DNA of 64,000 nucleotides from Neocallimastix lanati (nom. inval.) (GCA_016946835.1 JACVTC010000039.1:453501-517500); one strand, 5' to 3'; shown: positions 50,725 to 61,857, counted from the first letter of the stretch. Notes: generated from the sequence alone by a model not told the origin. Numbers and translations: made by a program.

Positions 50725-51072
50725 ATGAAACCAAAGGTCATACTGCTACTGCAGTTGGAAAAACAAGAAACAAAACCATCTTGCGGAGATCCTGGAGAGT
50801 GCGCACACGCAACAGCTATGAGATCTTTTAAGGATAACTATACCTTTTATAGTATAGAAAATTATGATTGTTACTGCATAGCAGATTCAGCAAGTATTTT
50901 CAACAATACAAATGATAATACTTATGATTTTGATGATAATATAAACAATGGAATTGCATATGACAGCAAACTCGATTCCAATGGAATTGAAAATTCAATA
51001 CATCTCAACTTTATATCAATTATAGTTCTATTGATAGTGATTATATTCTTGCAAACGCATATTTTGTTTTAG
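50725..51072 (+). CDS. Hypothetical protein with Cys patch and C-terminal membrane helix
   Basis: 115-codon frame on the plus strand next to the truncated LINE end. It has a Cys-bearing segment CGDPGECAHATAMRSFKDN with later YDCYCIADS, an Asp/Asn-rich middle, and a strongly hydrophobic end (LNFISIIVLLIVIIFLQTHI). No signal peptide is visible. The 5' part is GC-richer than the neighbourhood (CCTGGAGAGTGCGCACACGC). It could be the surviving 3' end of a cell-surface protein gene cut by the LINE, or chance. Not recognised. Confidence 0.3.
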   Translation: MKPKVILLLQLEKQETKPSCGDPGECAHATAMRSFKDNYTFYSIENYDCYCIADSASIFNNTNDNTYDFDDNINNGIAYDSKLDSNGIENSIHLNFISIIVLLIVIIFLQTHILF

Positions 51073-51619
51073 ATTTTCCAACGCTTATAAATAATAAAGA
51101 GTTACCAATTATGTTAACGACAAATTATGAAACCATTATATAATTTCTTCTTAATAATATCCCAAAGTTTTAATGTATTTCAATCATGTACAAATGTTAT
51201 TTAAATCTTAAGATAAATAAAATTGGATTATAAATAGAAAATATCTATGTCATTTAAATTAATATATGTTTAAATATATTTCAACGTAACTCAATGTATC
51301 AAAACTCTCTTTTAAACGCATTAATAGTCGTTATCACACCTTACTAAATTAGATAAATCACTTAATTAATTAACGTCTAACATTAATTTAAATTCCCCTA
51401 ATCATAATATAACTCGTTATCATTCCATTTAGACGATATAATAATATGTAGTACATAATTATAATAATTGTAGTCATAAAGTTATTGTTAATCTTAAAAC
51501 ATCAGTTACTGCTAAACTGTAAAAGCACATTATTTTATTAGACATAAAACCAATGCGTAAACCTATGAGTTGTCATTTACATAAAGGGATGATAATATTC
51601 CGAAGTGTTTTAAATTCTT
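51073..51619. other. Intergenic debris, no gene seen
   Basis: Less extreme A/T composition than normal spacers, suggesting old transposon sequence, but no frame of recognisable protein was found. Confidence 0.35.
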
Positions 51620-51629
51620 ATAGGTTGGT

Positions 51630-52438
51630 GTAAATTCTGATGAGTTTCCAAACCAATTGAGTAATGAATACAACAATGGATTTAATTATCATGAATTACA
51701 TGATAATTTAGAAAAACCTAATGATGACACAAAATCAATAAACTTTATCAATAAAAATTAATCATCCATCCATTACTACTGAAAATTTGATGTTAAAACA
51801 AAAAAACACACGTGTTATTAAACAATTAAATACAATAAAATATTTATTAAATAACAATAATTATAATAAAGATGAATGGTTATATGATAGTGGTGCCGGT
51901 GAACATATAACTAATAATAAAAGTATATTACAAAATTTTAAAAATGAAAAAATAAATTTAAGTTGTGCTAACGGAACCAAATGTACTTTTGATGGCTATG
52001 GAGAAACAATTTTAAATATAATTAATTACAAAATAAAATTAAATCGTGTTCTATACTCAAAAGATGTAACTAAAAATATGATTAGTGGTATAGAATTAGA
52101 TAAAATTGGAATAAAAGTTATTATTGAAGAAATAAATAATAATGTAATTCTAAAAATGCTAGATAAAAATTATAAAACAATCACATCATTTCAAGCTATA
52201 AAAGAAATGAAATAAATATCACTGATGTTCAAAATAATAAATATGAAATAAGTAATAATAAGAATAATATTATGGCTATGCAAAATTTTAATAATTACCA
52301 AAAATTTCTTTGGCATAGAAGAATTGGTCATTATTATAATGAGGATATGCAAAAGTATTTACAAGAACATGGTATAAATAATAATAATTGTTGTGATGAA
52401 TGTAAAATAACAAAAAATGAAAAGAAAATCACACAATA
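51630..52438 (+). pseudogene. Ty1/copia protease and GAG-pre-integrase relic
   Basis: At about 51630-51760 a linker-like frame reads NSDEFPNQLSNEYNNGFNYH. A shifted frame (51787-52215) reads KDEWLYDSGAGEHITNNKSI, the copia aspartyl protease with the catalytic DSGA. After another shift, 52199-52438 reads FNNYQKFLWHRRIGHYYNED and CCDECKITK, the GAG-pre-integrase domain with its WHxRxGH and CxxC zinc ligands. The integrase core, RT and RNase H do not follow. At least two frameshifts make it dead. Confidence 0.85.
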
Positions 52439-52439
52439 A

Positions 52440-52660
52440 AATTACTCCCAAAGCTTCTTATATCCTCGAAGTAATGGGAATATTTTTACTAAGAAATTCC
52501 CAAAGTTTACTAATAGACCATGATTAAGATCATGAATAAAGATAAGAATGAAATTTTTATTCCGAATATCGAATATTCAAAGGCCTCGCCGTAAAACAAG
52601 TATAGTTTGCTGTACTTGAAGAAGTATTATCCATTTCGAAGAAAACCTAAAAAAAATATA
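52440..52660. other. GC-richer patch with short coding-like frames
   Basis: Contains AAGGCCTCGCCGTAAAAC-type sequence unusual for this genome. The minus strand gives MDNTSSSTANYTCFTARPL before a TAA; the plus strand gives IFKGLAVKQV. It may be the leader or gag start of a retroelement; undecided. Confidence 0.25.
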
Positions 52661-53384
52661 ATAAAAGAATTAAAAAAATAAAATAAAAGAAGTATAAAAT
52701 AAATAGTAATAATAATAAGAAAGAAATTTTTTTTTTTTAAATATATATAATAAAATTAAAAAAAAAAATTAAAAGAGAAAATAAACTCCCTTTAAATAAT
52801 ATTAAAAAATTGTTAGTTTTGAATATATGAAAGATTGCAATATATCGTTGTTCTTGATGATTTTGTAATTGTTTAATTTAATAAAGTATTGATTATATCT
52901 TGAAATGCTGTAATAATATTTATAATTTATCTCAAGGGTTAGAAAGTTATTGATTCAAAACTACTTGTATACTCTGTTAAAATGAATAATCTTTTCTTTT
53001 TATCTTTTGAATAATTGTTTTTCTTTTCAATTAATAAAGTTCTTTAAAAAGTAAAAAAATTTTCTGTAGAATAATCACATATTAGCTAAAAGTAGATTTA
53101 AAAAAAGATGTTAGTAGTGAAAGACTATAAAAAGATACCCATCAGTTAAATAATGTTTTAAACATAAGTTTTGGAGTGAATCAATCTCTTACATTTCCAT
53201 TTTACAATAAATACATGAGAGTTTAAATAAAACTATAGAAAAATACATATACAAAATAATGTTAAAGTAAAAAAATATAATAGATTCATTACAATGATAA
53301 TATGTAGAAACTACATGATATTATAAATTATACAACTCCAATGTTACTACAGATCCAGTTTAAAATAATATAAAACATCACGTT

Positions 53385-53630
53385 CACTTTCAACAGTCTT
53401 CCAATATTCCAATTCACACTCTTCATATTAGAAGCCACTTTAGAAAGGATAACCATCAATTATCACCAGAATTACAGAAAACAGTAATTAGTAAATCTGA
53501 AATAGGCTATTCCTTTTCTATCAACCCTCCATGGACCTAGAAAAACAGTCCACATCATTGGGGTTGATTGGAACATTGGTTTTCTAAATGATATCTTTTC
53601 CATGAATTTCGAATGAAATATTTCAAAAAT
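53385..53630 (+). pseudogene. Coding-like relic of unknown element
   Basis: One plus-strand frame reads IPIHTLHIRSHFRKDNHQLS, PELQKTVISKSEIGYSFSIN, PPWT then TAG. A shifted frame continues RKTVHIIGVDWNIGFLNDIF. It is protein-like and G/C-richer than its surroundings but not assigned to a family. Position within the repeat-rich block suggests a transposon-encoded protein. Confidence 0.35.
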
Positions 53631-53854
53631 ATTGAAATTCTTTATGAAAAATTTTATATTATATATCTAAATATTGTCCAATATCAAATAGTAATGAAAA
53701 CACCGTTATCACAAATATAAATAATATAAAATCAAGTACATATTCTGATAGTAACAACGAATTATATCATATTAATAATAATAACAATAGAAATAATGTT
53801 GTTAATAATAGTAGAATTAGTAATAGCGAAAATATTAATTAATATTAATATTAG

Positions 53855-54091
53855 TTTTTTTTTTTTTTTTTTTTTGACTAGGAAGAGAATACACTTCCAG
53901 TGCTTTATTAAATAGATTAAAATATTTTTATGTATTACATTTAATAATAAAAAAAATGCATTATATAATTAAAAGATAAAAAAAATAAAATGTATGTAAA
54001 AGATTAAATACGTTTTTTTTTTTATCTTTTAATTTTGTTCTCTCTTTTTTTTTTTAAAAAAAAAAACAAAGAAAATATACTAAATTTAAAA
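53855..54091 (-). mobile_element. 5'-truncated LINE tail insertion with target duplication
   Basis: 237 bp bounded by an 11 bp duplication, ATTAATATTAG at 53844-53854 and 54092-54102. It starts with about 21 T, the poly-A tail read on the plus strand, then GACTAGGAAGAGAATACAC. The 3' end of the larger LINE reads similarly after its T run (AGACTTAGAGAAAACTTTAT). Copy A has the uninterrupted site. Together these fit a short insertion of a related LINE. Confidence 0.75.
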
Positions 54092-54324
54092 AATTAATAT
54101 TAGTGATAGTGAATCAAAAAATCATCTTAAATATTATTTTGAATTTTATTATTAATATAATATATGTAAAGTGTCATAGAATTCGTAATAATAGATGTTT
54201 CGTGAAACCGAGACAATCAACAGATTGTTTAAGCCTATAGCTTTCTAATGATTATATTTTTAAACTAAATTATAATTAGTAAAGCTTCTAGCGACAATTC
54301 CCTTCTTTGTTAAACATCATGTAA

Positions 54325-54707
54325 GGGTTACGAGATTTCTTGAATATACTAATCCTTTTTGATCTATAAGTTAAATGGGAGAGTTGTATTTCCCCAAATT
54401 GCATTTGGCCAGGTTGTATATCGACAAGTGGAGTATTGATATAAATAAATGAATAAATAAATATTAATTCAAAATAATTTTATTTAAAATTGTTTTTATT
54501 CAATATTAATAATATTTAATTTTATTTATTCATTTATTTATTTATTTAATAATTTTTAACTTGGCGAAATGCCACATTTTTTAATACGACACATGCATTC
54601 AAAATTGGCGAAATGCAACCTGGCGCAATTTAGCGAAATGCCCCACTCCCAAGTTAAATTATTAATTACAAATGTTTTATGAATCATTTTTTGAAAAATA
54701 TTTATAA
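54325..54707. mobile_element. MITE-like insertion with long imperfect inverted repeats
   Basis: About 380 bp present in copy B but absent from copy A, where GTAA runs directly into AAATGATGATTATC. Near its left, 54374-54435 contains GGGAGAGTTGTATTTCCCC and GGCCAGGTTGTATATCGAC. Near its right, 54604-54655 is roughly the reverse complement, with TTGGCGAAATGCAACCTGGC and GAAATGCCCCACTCCC. The motif TTGGCGAAATGC recurs (54561, 54605). No coding capacity. The element ends cannot be fixed to the base and the target duplication is unclear. Confidence 0.6.
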
Positions 54708-54723
54708 AAAAATGATGATTATC

Positions 54724-54820
54724 TTGCAACAATAAAAACAAGATTTCAAGTGTTTTAGATTTTTGAATCCACTTAAAATAGTTAGTTAATTAATTAATTA
54801 ATTAATTAATATTGAAAATA

Positions 54821-54864
<44 letters not shown>

Positions 54865-55137
54865 AAAAAGAAAAATCAAATAAAAAAGAAAAAAAGAAAA
54901 ACAAAGTAAAAATTAAGTAAAAAAAAAAAAAAAATTAATTTTTATTATCATTTTATTAATTTTAAATTTATTTTTTGTATTTTTTTTTTTTTCTAATTTC
55001 ATAAATTGAAATATTTAAGAAGAAAAGAATTTTATTTTATTCTTTATTAACAATATTTTCAATTTATATCAATATCATTCATTAATTTATAAATTTGTTA
55101 TTTTATAATTTTATTTTATTATTATGGTTAATTAAAT
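54724..55137. other. Intergenic with poly-A run
   Basis: Contains (TTAA)n at about 54784-54809 and an A run at about 54829-54861. No coding signal; lies 3' of the M13 peptidase gene. Confidence 0.5.
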
Positions 55138-58100
55138 TTACCATAATTGACATTTATTTTTTGGATTCATAGAAGTTTCTGCTGGACAATTAAAAGCTTT
55201 AGCAAATTCTTTTGAATTACTAATAACTCCTCTAACACGAGCACTATTTGGTGAATGTACATCTAATAACATTAAATACTCAGTTACAAATGCTTCTTTA
55301 TTTTCTTCAATATCACACCATAATTGACCATATGTAATAAAGAATAATTGATCCATGGTATAACTTGAAAGACCTGGAAGTAATTGATTTGCTTTCTTTA
55401 CTTGTTCTGGATCTTCTTTTAAAGAAAGCTTCCAAGATTCATAAGCACGTGCTAATCCACCATTATCAGCAAGATTTTCTCCAAGTGTATTCTAAATTTT
55501 AAATAATATTAATAATAATAATAATAATATATATAACATTAATAATAAATAATAATATATAGAGAAAATTAATTAATTTACATAAAAAATAGAATTATCA
55601 ATTACCTCTCCTAAAACATAATAAACTTTTCCATTTTTATTCTTTATAGAGTATTTTTCATACCTATTTTATATTAAAATTAAAATAATATTTTATATTT
55701 TATATTTGTATTTAAAATAGTAATAAAAAAATAATAAATAAAAAAAATTTTAATTCATATTAAAAAAAAAAAAAAAAAAAAAAACTTTACTGATTAACGA
55801 AACATTGAGCATTATCTTCAAATTCTTCAATATCATTGTCAGTCCACTAACAAAATTAAATGAATAAAGATTTTTATTTAATATAATCATGAACAATAAA
55901 TATATTTAATTTCATTAAATTAGAAACTTTTTTCATTTTATATTTTTATTTAGAAAAAGAAAATTAAAATATAAATATACATATATATAATATTTACCCA
56001 TTGACTTTTATTTCCATTAATATCATAATCTTTACCATCGTTATCAAAAGCATGTGTTAATTCATGACCAACTACTGAACCAATACCACCATAATTAATA
56101 TAATCTGGAAGTCCCTGATCAAAGAATGGTGGTTGTAAAATACCAGCGGGAATGAAAATTGAATTTTTATATAGACTATAATATGCATTAACATCCTAAA
56201 CATTAATAAATAATATATAAATAAAAATATTAAATTTAATAATATATACATATATATATACGTATGTTTGTATATATTTGTATTTTTTTTTTTTAAAAAA
56301 AAAAAAAAAAGGTATTTATATTAAAATTATATTTACTTCTGCATTATATCCAAAATCAATTTCATTATTATTTAAATCTAAAATCTTAAATACTTTTTTT
56401 AAAGTAAATCTTTTAACATTGAGTGAATTGGTGATATAATCATCAGTCATTTCTAATCCTTCAAAATCTTTAAAAAGATATTCAGGATCAATAAATTTTT
56501 CACTATAACCAATGATTTCTGTAATAGAATTTAATTTTTTATAAGCATATTCAATGGTTTCATCATCAAGCCATTCAATTTGTGGAATTCTGTTATACAT
56601 GCTTTGTTTAATATATGTAAGAACTTTTTCAGTGAAGTTTTTTTTATCATTTTTAAAGTTATTTAAAACAAAGTATCTTGCAACAGCCTTTTCTAAAGGT
56701 ATATTCATTTCTCTGTAACATTTTTCAATTACTGGAATATTAATTTGATCACTCTGACCTTTATAACCAATGAATAAAAATAAAAGTGTAAATAAATATG
56801 TAAATATATACAATATATATATATATATATATATATTATTTTAATATCATAAACATTAATAATCATTATTTCAAATTTTATTTATTATAAAATATAATAA
56901 TAATAATAATTATAATAATAATAATAATAATAAAAGAGTTAAATAATAATAATAATAATATCAATACTATTAATTTAATATTTTATTCTTTTTATATTGT
57001 CAAAAAAAAATTACCAAATTTATCCAATATATCATATACAGGTTTTATTAATTCCTTAGGAATAAGTGAAATATTAAAAAATAAAATACACCTAAAATAA
57101 TTATTTTTTATAATTATATATTTTAAATTTTAATATTTTTACCACAATAATAAAATAAAATATAATATATATATATATACCATTTGAAGTAATAGGATAG
57201 AGTATTTCCATCAACTTCCTTGAGAACTTTATCTAAATTTATAAAGAAAGATTCATTTGAAATAATAACTTCGGTACTATCTGTTAATGAATTTGCAATA
57301 TTTGTTCCTTCAAAAAATTTTGTAATAAGTAATTTCCAATTGATACTTGGACAAATTTCTGTTAAATATTTAAGAGTGACATGTTTTTCTTCTTCATCTT
57401 GTAGAATATCAAGCTCATCTTCTTCTGAATTAGTAAATTTATTCATTTTGTCATTCTTATTCTTAAAAATTTTATTTAATGATTTTAATATTCTATTTTT
57501 AATCATACTTTTATTTGGATCACTGGAATTACTCATATTATCATAAAATGAAGAATCAACAACTTTATCCTCTCCATATAAATTTTTGAAAAAATTAATT
57601 ATTGATTCTGTTACTTCCATTTTTTCCTCATCTTTATAAATTAATGATAAGAGTGCATCACTAATTTCTTTAACATATATATTACCAGTATCTCCAAATG
57701 TAAATTCAATTTTGTTTGCTTCATTATTTCTTGAAATGATTAATTGAAATAATGAATCAATATTATATTCTTGAATATCTATAATGGTTTTAGTTAAAAC
57801 ATTTGGGTCTTTAAATTTATCTTTATTTTCATCTATTTTTAATCGTTCAATAAAATCAATTAAAGGTTTTACACCTCTTTCATTAGTTTTATCTTCATTT
57901 ATACAACTATCAAAATAATTTTTTAATTTATTAAATACTATTTTGTCGTATTCTTGAGCCTTTGCACTTAAGCTCTTATCTGGTTTATATCCTTGTTTCA
58001 TAATATCAACAAATAAATCCTTTTTGTTTTAAATATATAAAAAAATTATTATTGATTGAATATTAAGAAATATTTATATAATAATAATTAATAATTAATA

Positions 58101-58790
58101 ATTAATTTTGTTCACTTACTATATTATTTTTGATAGCACCATTGAAAGTACCATATTGATCATCTGGATTTTCTTTCTACAATTATTTTAAAAGAAAAAA
58201 AACAATTAAAAAAAAATCAATTAAATTGATTATAATAGTAATATATATTAAAATTAATAAATTTAATATTAATGATAAAAAAAAATTTTTTTTTTCTAAT
58301 TTTACTATCCAATTTCCACAAGAAAATTGATAAAAGTCGTCACATGGATTAACATCAGTATCCATATAGCTTAAAATTTTATTAGATACTTCTAAGCATT
58401 CTTTAGTTTGACAAACCTATTATGAAATAATATAAATATAAATATATATATTTATATAATAACAAAAAATCAAATTTATTAATTTATATTTTAATTTTAG
58501 TATTATAAAATAATATTTCATACATTTTCATCTTTATTTCCATTTTCATTTATTCCATTAGTAATTTCTTCATCGGAACTATCATCTGCAATTACATCGT
58601 CACCAGTAATATCTACATTAAGAGTTTCTTCCTCTGAACTGACATCAATAAGACCGGCTTCAAATGTAAGATTATTTTTACCATCACCACTAACAATAGT
58701 ATCAGGTTTGTTTTTATTAACTGGTGAAGATAAAACTAATAAATCAAAAGAAAAAACTGCAAAGATAATACTTATAGTTTTAAAATTCAT
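55138..58790 (-). CDS. M13 (neprilysin-like) zinc metallopeptidase
   Basis: Secreted or surface endopeptidase cleaving peptides before hydrophobic residues. The start [20 protein letters not shown] at 58790 is a signal peptide. An acidic spacer follows, then the N-terminal M13 hallmark [16 protein letters not shown] in a short exon ending near 58310. A large exon (about 57123-58018) and 56316-56760 carry the lobe. The catalytic part has [20 protein letters not shown], then [20 protein letters not shown] and [17 protein letters not shown] (HELTH zinc site). It continues with [16 protein letters not shown], then [20 protein letters not shown] (the ExxxD third ligand) and [19 protein letters not shown]. 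The C-terminus is NPKNKCQLW, equivalent to the family's MNP...CxVW ending. All zinc ligands appear intact. About nine to ten exons; some edges near 57000-57120 are uncertain. No transmembrane anchor is evident beyond the signal sequence. Confidence 0.93.
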
Positions 58791-59114
58791 TTTGTTTTTG
58801 TTTTTTATTTTAAGAAATATTTATATTATATTTATTCTATTTTATTATTCTATTGTTTATTATTATTATTATTATTATATTAATTAAATTAATTTTTTTA
58901 AAGTAAATCGTTTTTTTTTAAAAAAATTTTTTTTTTTTTTTGAGTTTTAATTATTTTGGAAAAATTCTTCCCTTTAAATACTTTTTTTTTTTTTTTTTTG
59001 TACTTTAACATCGAAGAACCCAAAAATTCAAATTTTAAATTAATTAATTTTTTTGTACTTTAACATCGAAGAACCCAAAAATTCAAAATTTAAATTATTT
59101 ATTTTTTTTTTTTT
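58791..59114. other. Upstream region of the M13 gene
   Basis: A/T-rich spacer holding several T runs and a duplicated 40 bp block. It should contain the M13 promoter; no element is nameable. Confidence 0.5.
58993..59087. repeat. 40 bp block duplicated 55 bp apart
   Basis: TTTTTTTGTACTTTAACATC continuing to CCCAAAAATTCAAA occurs at 58993-59032 and 59048-59087, identical by eye. Confidence 0.9.
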
Positions 59115-59222
59115 AATTTAAATAGAAACTATAATTTAAATAGAAACTATAATTTAAATAGAAACTATAATTTAAATAGAAACTATAATTTAAATAGAAA
59201 CTATAATTTAAATAGAAACTAT
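59115..59222. repeat. Perfect 18 bp tandem repeat, six copies
   Basis: Unit AATTTAAATAGAAACTAT starts at 59115 and recurs every 18 bp through 59222. The copies appear identical. Confidence 0.92.
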
Positions 59223-59234
59223 TAAAGAAGAAAA

Positions 59235-59295
59235 AGAAAAAGAAAAAATTGCACATTAAAAGAAAAACTTTTAATGTGCAGTTTTTTCTTTTTCT
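59235..59295. repeat. 28 bp inverted repeat with 5 bp loop (strong hairpin)
   Basis: The arm at 59235-59262 includes TTGCACATTAAAAG; the loop is AAAAA; the arm at 59268-59295 includes CTTTTAATGTGCAG. All 28 positions pair except one, which is a G-U wobble in one transcript. It lies immediately beside the 18 bp tandem array and about 445 bp upstream of the M13 start. Confidence 0.9.
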
Positions 59296-59834
59296 AAGTT
59301 TATATATATATATTTATTTTTATTATAGTTTATATATATATATATTCTTTTAATATACAATGTTAAAAGACTTAAAATGATATATATCTATATATATCTA
59401 TATATTTATATTTTATTAGATGAAAAAGGTTATATATTATTTTATTAATATATACATTATTTACACATGGTCAATAATATTGTATAATATTATATTAATT
59501 GTAAAAGTGATTGATTCTTGAATTATTTTGTGTGTTTTTATTAATTAATTAATTAATTCTATTATTTAATAAATATTTAATTAATAGTTAAAGATAAAAT
59601 TTTTCATTATTATAAATTATAAAATTGTAGTTATAATTTTTTTTTTTTCTTTTGAATATTTATAAAGTATAATTAATTTAATTTTTCAAGTTTATTTTTT
59701 TTTTTTTTTTTTTTTTTAATTTAGAAAATAAGTTGTGTTACATAAGGTTATATACAATTTCTTAGAATAAAGAATTCAAAAAACGATTGGCTAATTGATT
59801 ATTCCCTTAATTTATTTTTTAAAAAAAACAAAAT
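59296..59834. other. Intergenic, no gene seen
   Basis: A/T-rich spacer with (TA)n runs and a T run near 59696-59717. No coding signal. Confidence 0.5.
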
Positions 59835-59942
59835 TTGAAAATGCAAACCTAGTAGTACCATCCAAAAAAGGCTTATCATAAATAGGAAAGAATTTTAAGG
59901 CCATTTTGTCCATATTATTCAGAACTTCCTTTTTAGATTAGG
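59835..59942 (-). pseudogene. Short coding-like relic
   Basis: A minus-strand frame of about 35 codons reads KKEVLNNMDKMALKFFPIYD then KPFLDGTTRFAF. It is markedly protein-like and GC-richer than flanking DNA but too short to assign. Probably transposon or pseudogene debris. Confidence 0.3.
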
Positions 59943-61055
59943 AATAAATTTTTATTAATTGAAACCAATAATTATTAATAATAATTTGCCTTAAAATAAT
60001 TAAAAAATTAAGTATATATAAATATTTTAGATGTAAATTTTTAATTAATACAAAAATTAATAATTAAATTAAATAATTTAATTTTCTAAATTAACTATGT
60101 ATAATATATCAAATTACAAATTTTAATATTTAACATAATTCAGAGTACCCTAAATAGTAGATTCAAAACCTTTTTTATAGAAATATTATAAATATATTTA
60201 TTATTTCTATAAACTTGAACCTATTATATTTATTATATTTTTAGTTTTTTCATTATTTTATTCTTTGTTAAAGATATTTTCAATTTATATAAAGATGATA
60301 ATTAATAATGTTATTTCTCATTTTTATTATATTATTATAATAAATTCCTTTTTTTTTTTTTTTTTTTTAATAAAATATTTTATTAAAATTAATGTGGAAA
60401 TTGTATTATGGATTTATTTTTTTTTTTTTTTAAATTATATATATATATATATAATTATTTAATATATCATAATTAGCATTAACTTTATATAAAAATTATG
60501 GTAAATTCTTTTATTATTCATCAATAGATGGATAATAAAAACATGTTATTTATTTTATACCATAAATGATCATAAATAATAAAAAATAATAGGTCTCTAT
60601 GGTGTATTATAATAAAAATCTTGAAAGTAATTATTTTTCACTTTTTTATGTAAGGGAAAAAATAAAAAAAAATAAAAAAATAAAAAAAAAAGTCTTTAAA
60701 AGTGATTTAACGGTATTAATTATTTATAGAACTTAAGGTTAAAAAACAAATATTGTGATTATATTATCTAAATAACTAACTACAATATAACTATTTTACT
60801 ATTTTAATTCAAGATTTCCCCTCATTCTTCAAAATAATAATTAATAAGTTTAATAATTGAAATATTTTTTAAAAAATGGTATAATTGAAAATTGGATAAT
60901 AAAAATTATAAAAATAAAATGGTAGATATAAAAAAAAAGTCAAAGAATAAATATTAAATATAGTATTAAAGACTATTAAATATATATTATTTAATAAAAT
61001 AAAATATTAATAGCTAAAACCTTCCAAAAAAAATTCTCGAAAATTTTAGAGATAA

Positions 61056-61187
61056 TGTTTTTATAATAAAGATTACAATGCCGTTAATAGAAATGGTAAT
61101 GATATAATTATATATTTATTAGATAATGTAAATTTAAAAAATACTAACTACGTTCCTTTCTATTTAAATAGAGAAAGAAAATCTTAA
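61056..61187 (+). pseudogene. Possible ankyrin-repeat fragment
   Basis: A frame of 43 codons between stops reads DYNAVNRNGNDIIIYLLDNV followed by NLKNTNYVPFYLNRERK. NxxNxxGxxxxxYLL followed by NVN resembles the start of a low-scoring ankyrin unit. No start codon context or neighbouring repeats were found. Weak call. Confidence 0.2.
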
Positions 61188-61429
61188 TTTTAAATAATAA
61201 TGAAAATATATATACATATATACTTATTTATTTTCATTAAAATGTATATAATCTTTTACTTTTTTTTTTCATTAAAAAATAAATTTTACATAATAATATA
61301 GTAAATATAAAAAGTTAATATAAAAATAATAAATATAAATAAAATATATTTAATTATAATGATTATTAGTATTATTAATAACAAATAATCTTATAATAAT
61401 TCAATTTAATTATATAACCTTTTTGGTAT

Positions 61430-61640
61430 CTTTACGAGAAGAGTGCTAATTAGTTCTATTTATACTTTTGGAAAAGTATAAATAGTTAAAGAATTTTCTG
61501 TCAGAATATGTAAGTTTAATGTATTAAAATGTAATACATTTAATGTACAAGTCATAATGTATTTGTATAAATTGAATGTAACATGTCTTTATATTAAATA
61601 AAGTTGATCTAAATCTTATTTTCTAACATTTTCTAATCTT
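61430..61640 (+). repeat. Possible solo-LTR fragment
   Basis: Contains a perfect 14 bp inverted repeat, CTATTTATACTTTT-GG-AAAAGTATAAATAG at 61456-61485, with a TATAAATA box. A second palindrome built on AATGTATTA and an AATAAA signal near 61596 follow, and the end is TTTCTAACA. TATA box, poly-A signal and a ...ACA end are LTR-like, but no matching TGTTAGAAA start was located. Confidence 0.25.
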
Positions 61641-61713
61641 ATATATTTTTTATAATTTTTTTCTTACAATTTTTAAAAATATATGTTAATTAATAATAAT
61701 AATTAATGATAAT

Positions 61714-61857
61714 AATAAATAATAAATAATAAATAATAAATAATAAATAATAAATAATAAATAATAAATAATAAATAATAAATAATAAATAATAAATAAT
61801 AAATAATAAATAATAAATAATAAATAATAAATAATAAATAATAAATAATAAATAAAT
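61714..61857. repeat. (AATAAAT)n heptanucleotide repeat
   Basis: About 20 perfect seven-base units in a row, seen directly; flanked by (AAT)n. Confidence 0.92.

Larger units (their letters stand above)
53721..54723 (+). repeat. Copy B of the dispersed direct repeat, with two insertions
   Basis: Matches copy A (47446-47808) at both ends and in the middle, in the same orientation about 6.3 kb downstream. Shared blocks include the tract encoding ELYHINNNNNRN, GATGTTTCGTGAAACCGA and GCGACAATTCCCTTCTTTG. It is interrupted at 53855-54091 and about 54325-54707. The spacing and same orientation could mean LTR-like termini or a segmental duplication. Confidence 0.85.

Noticed and set aside
54556-54741. 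Minus-strand 61-codon frame in the MITE-like insertion
   Set aside because: Built from the inverted-repeat motif; no domain and no conserved start.
60265-60462. 65-codon plus-strand frame rich in Ile/Phe/Tyr
   Set aside because: Composition is that of T-runs and TA repeats; no protein-like pattern.
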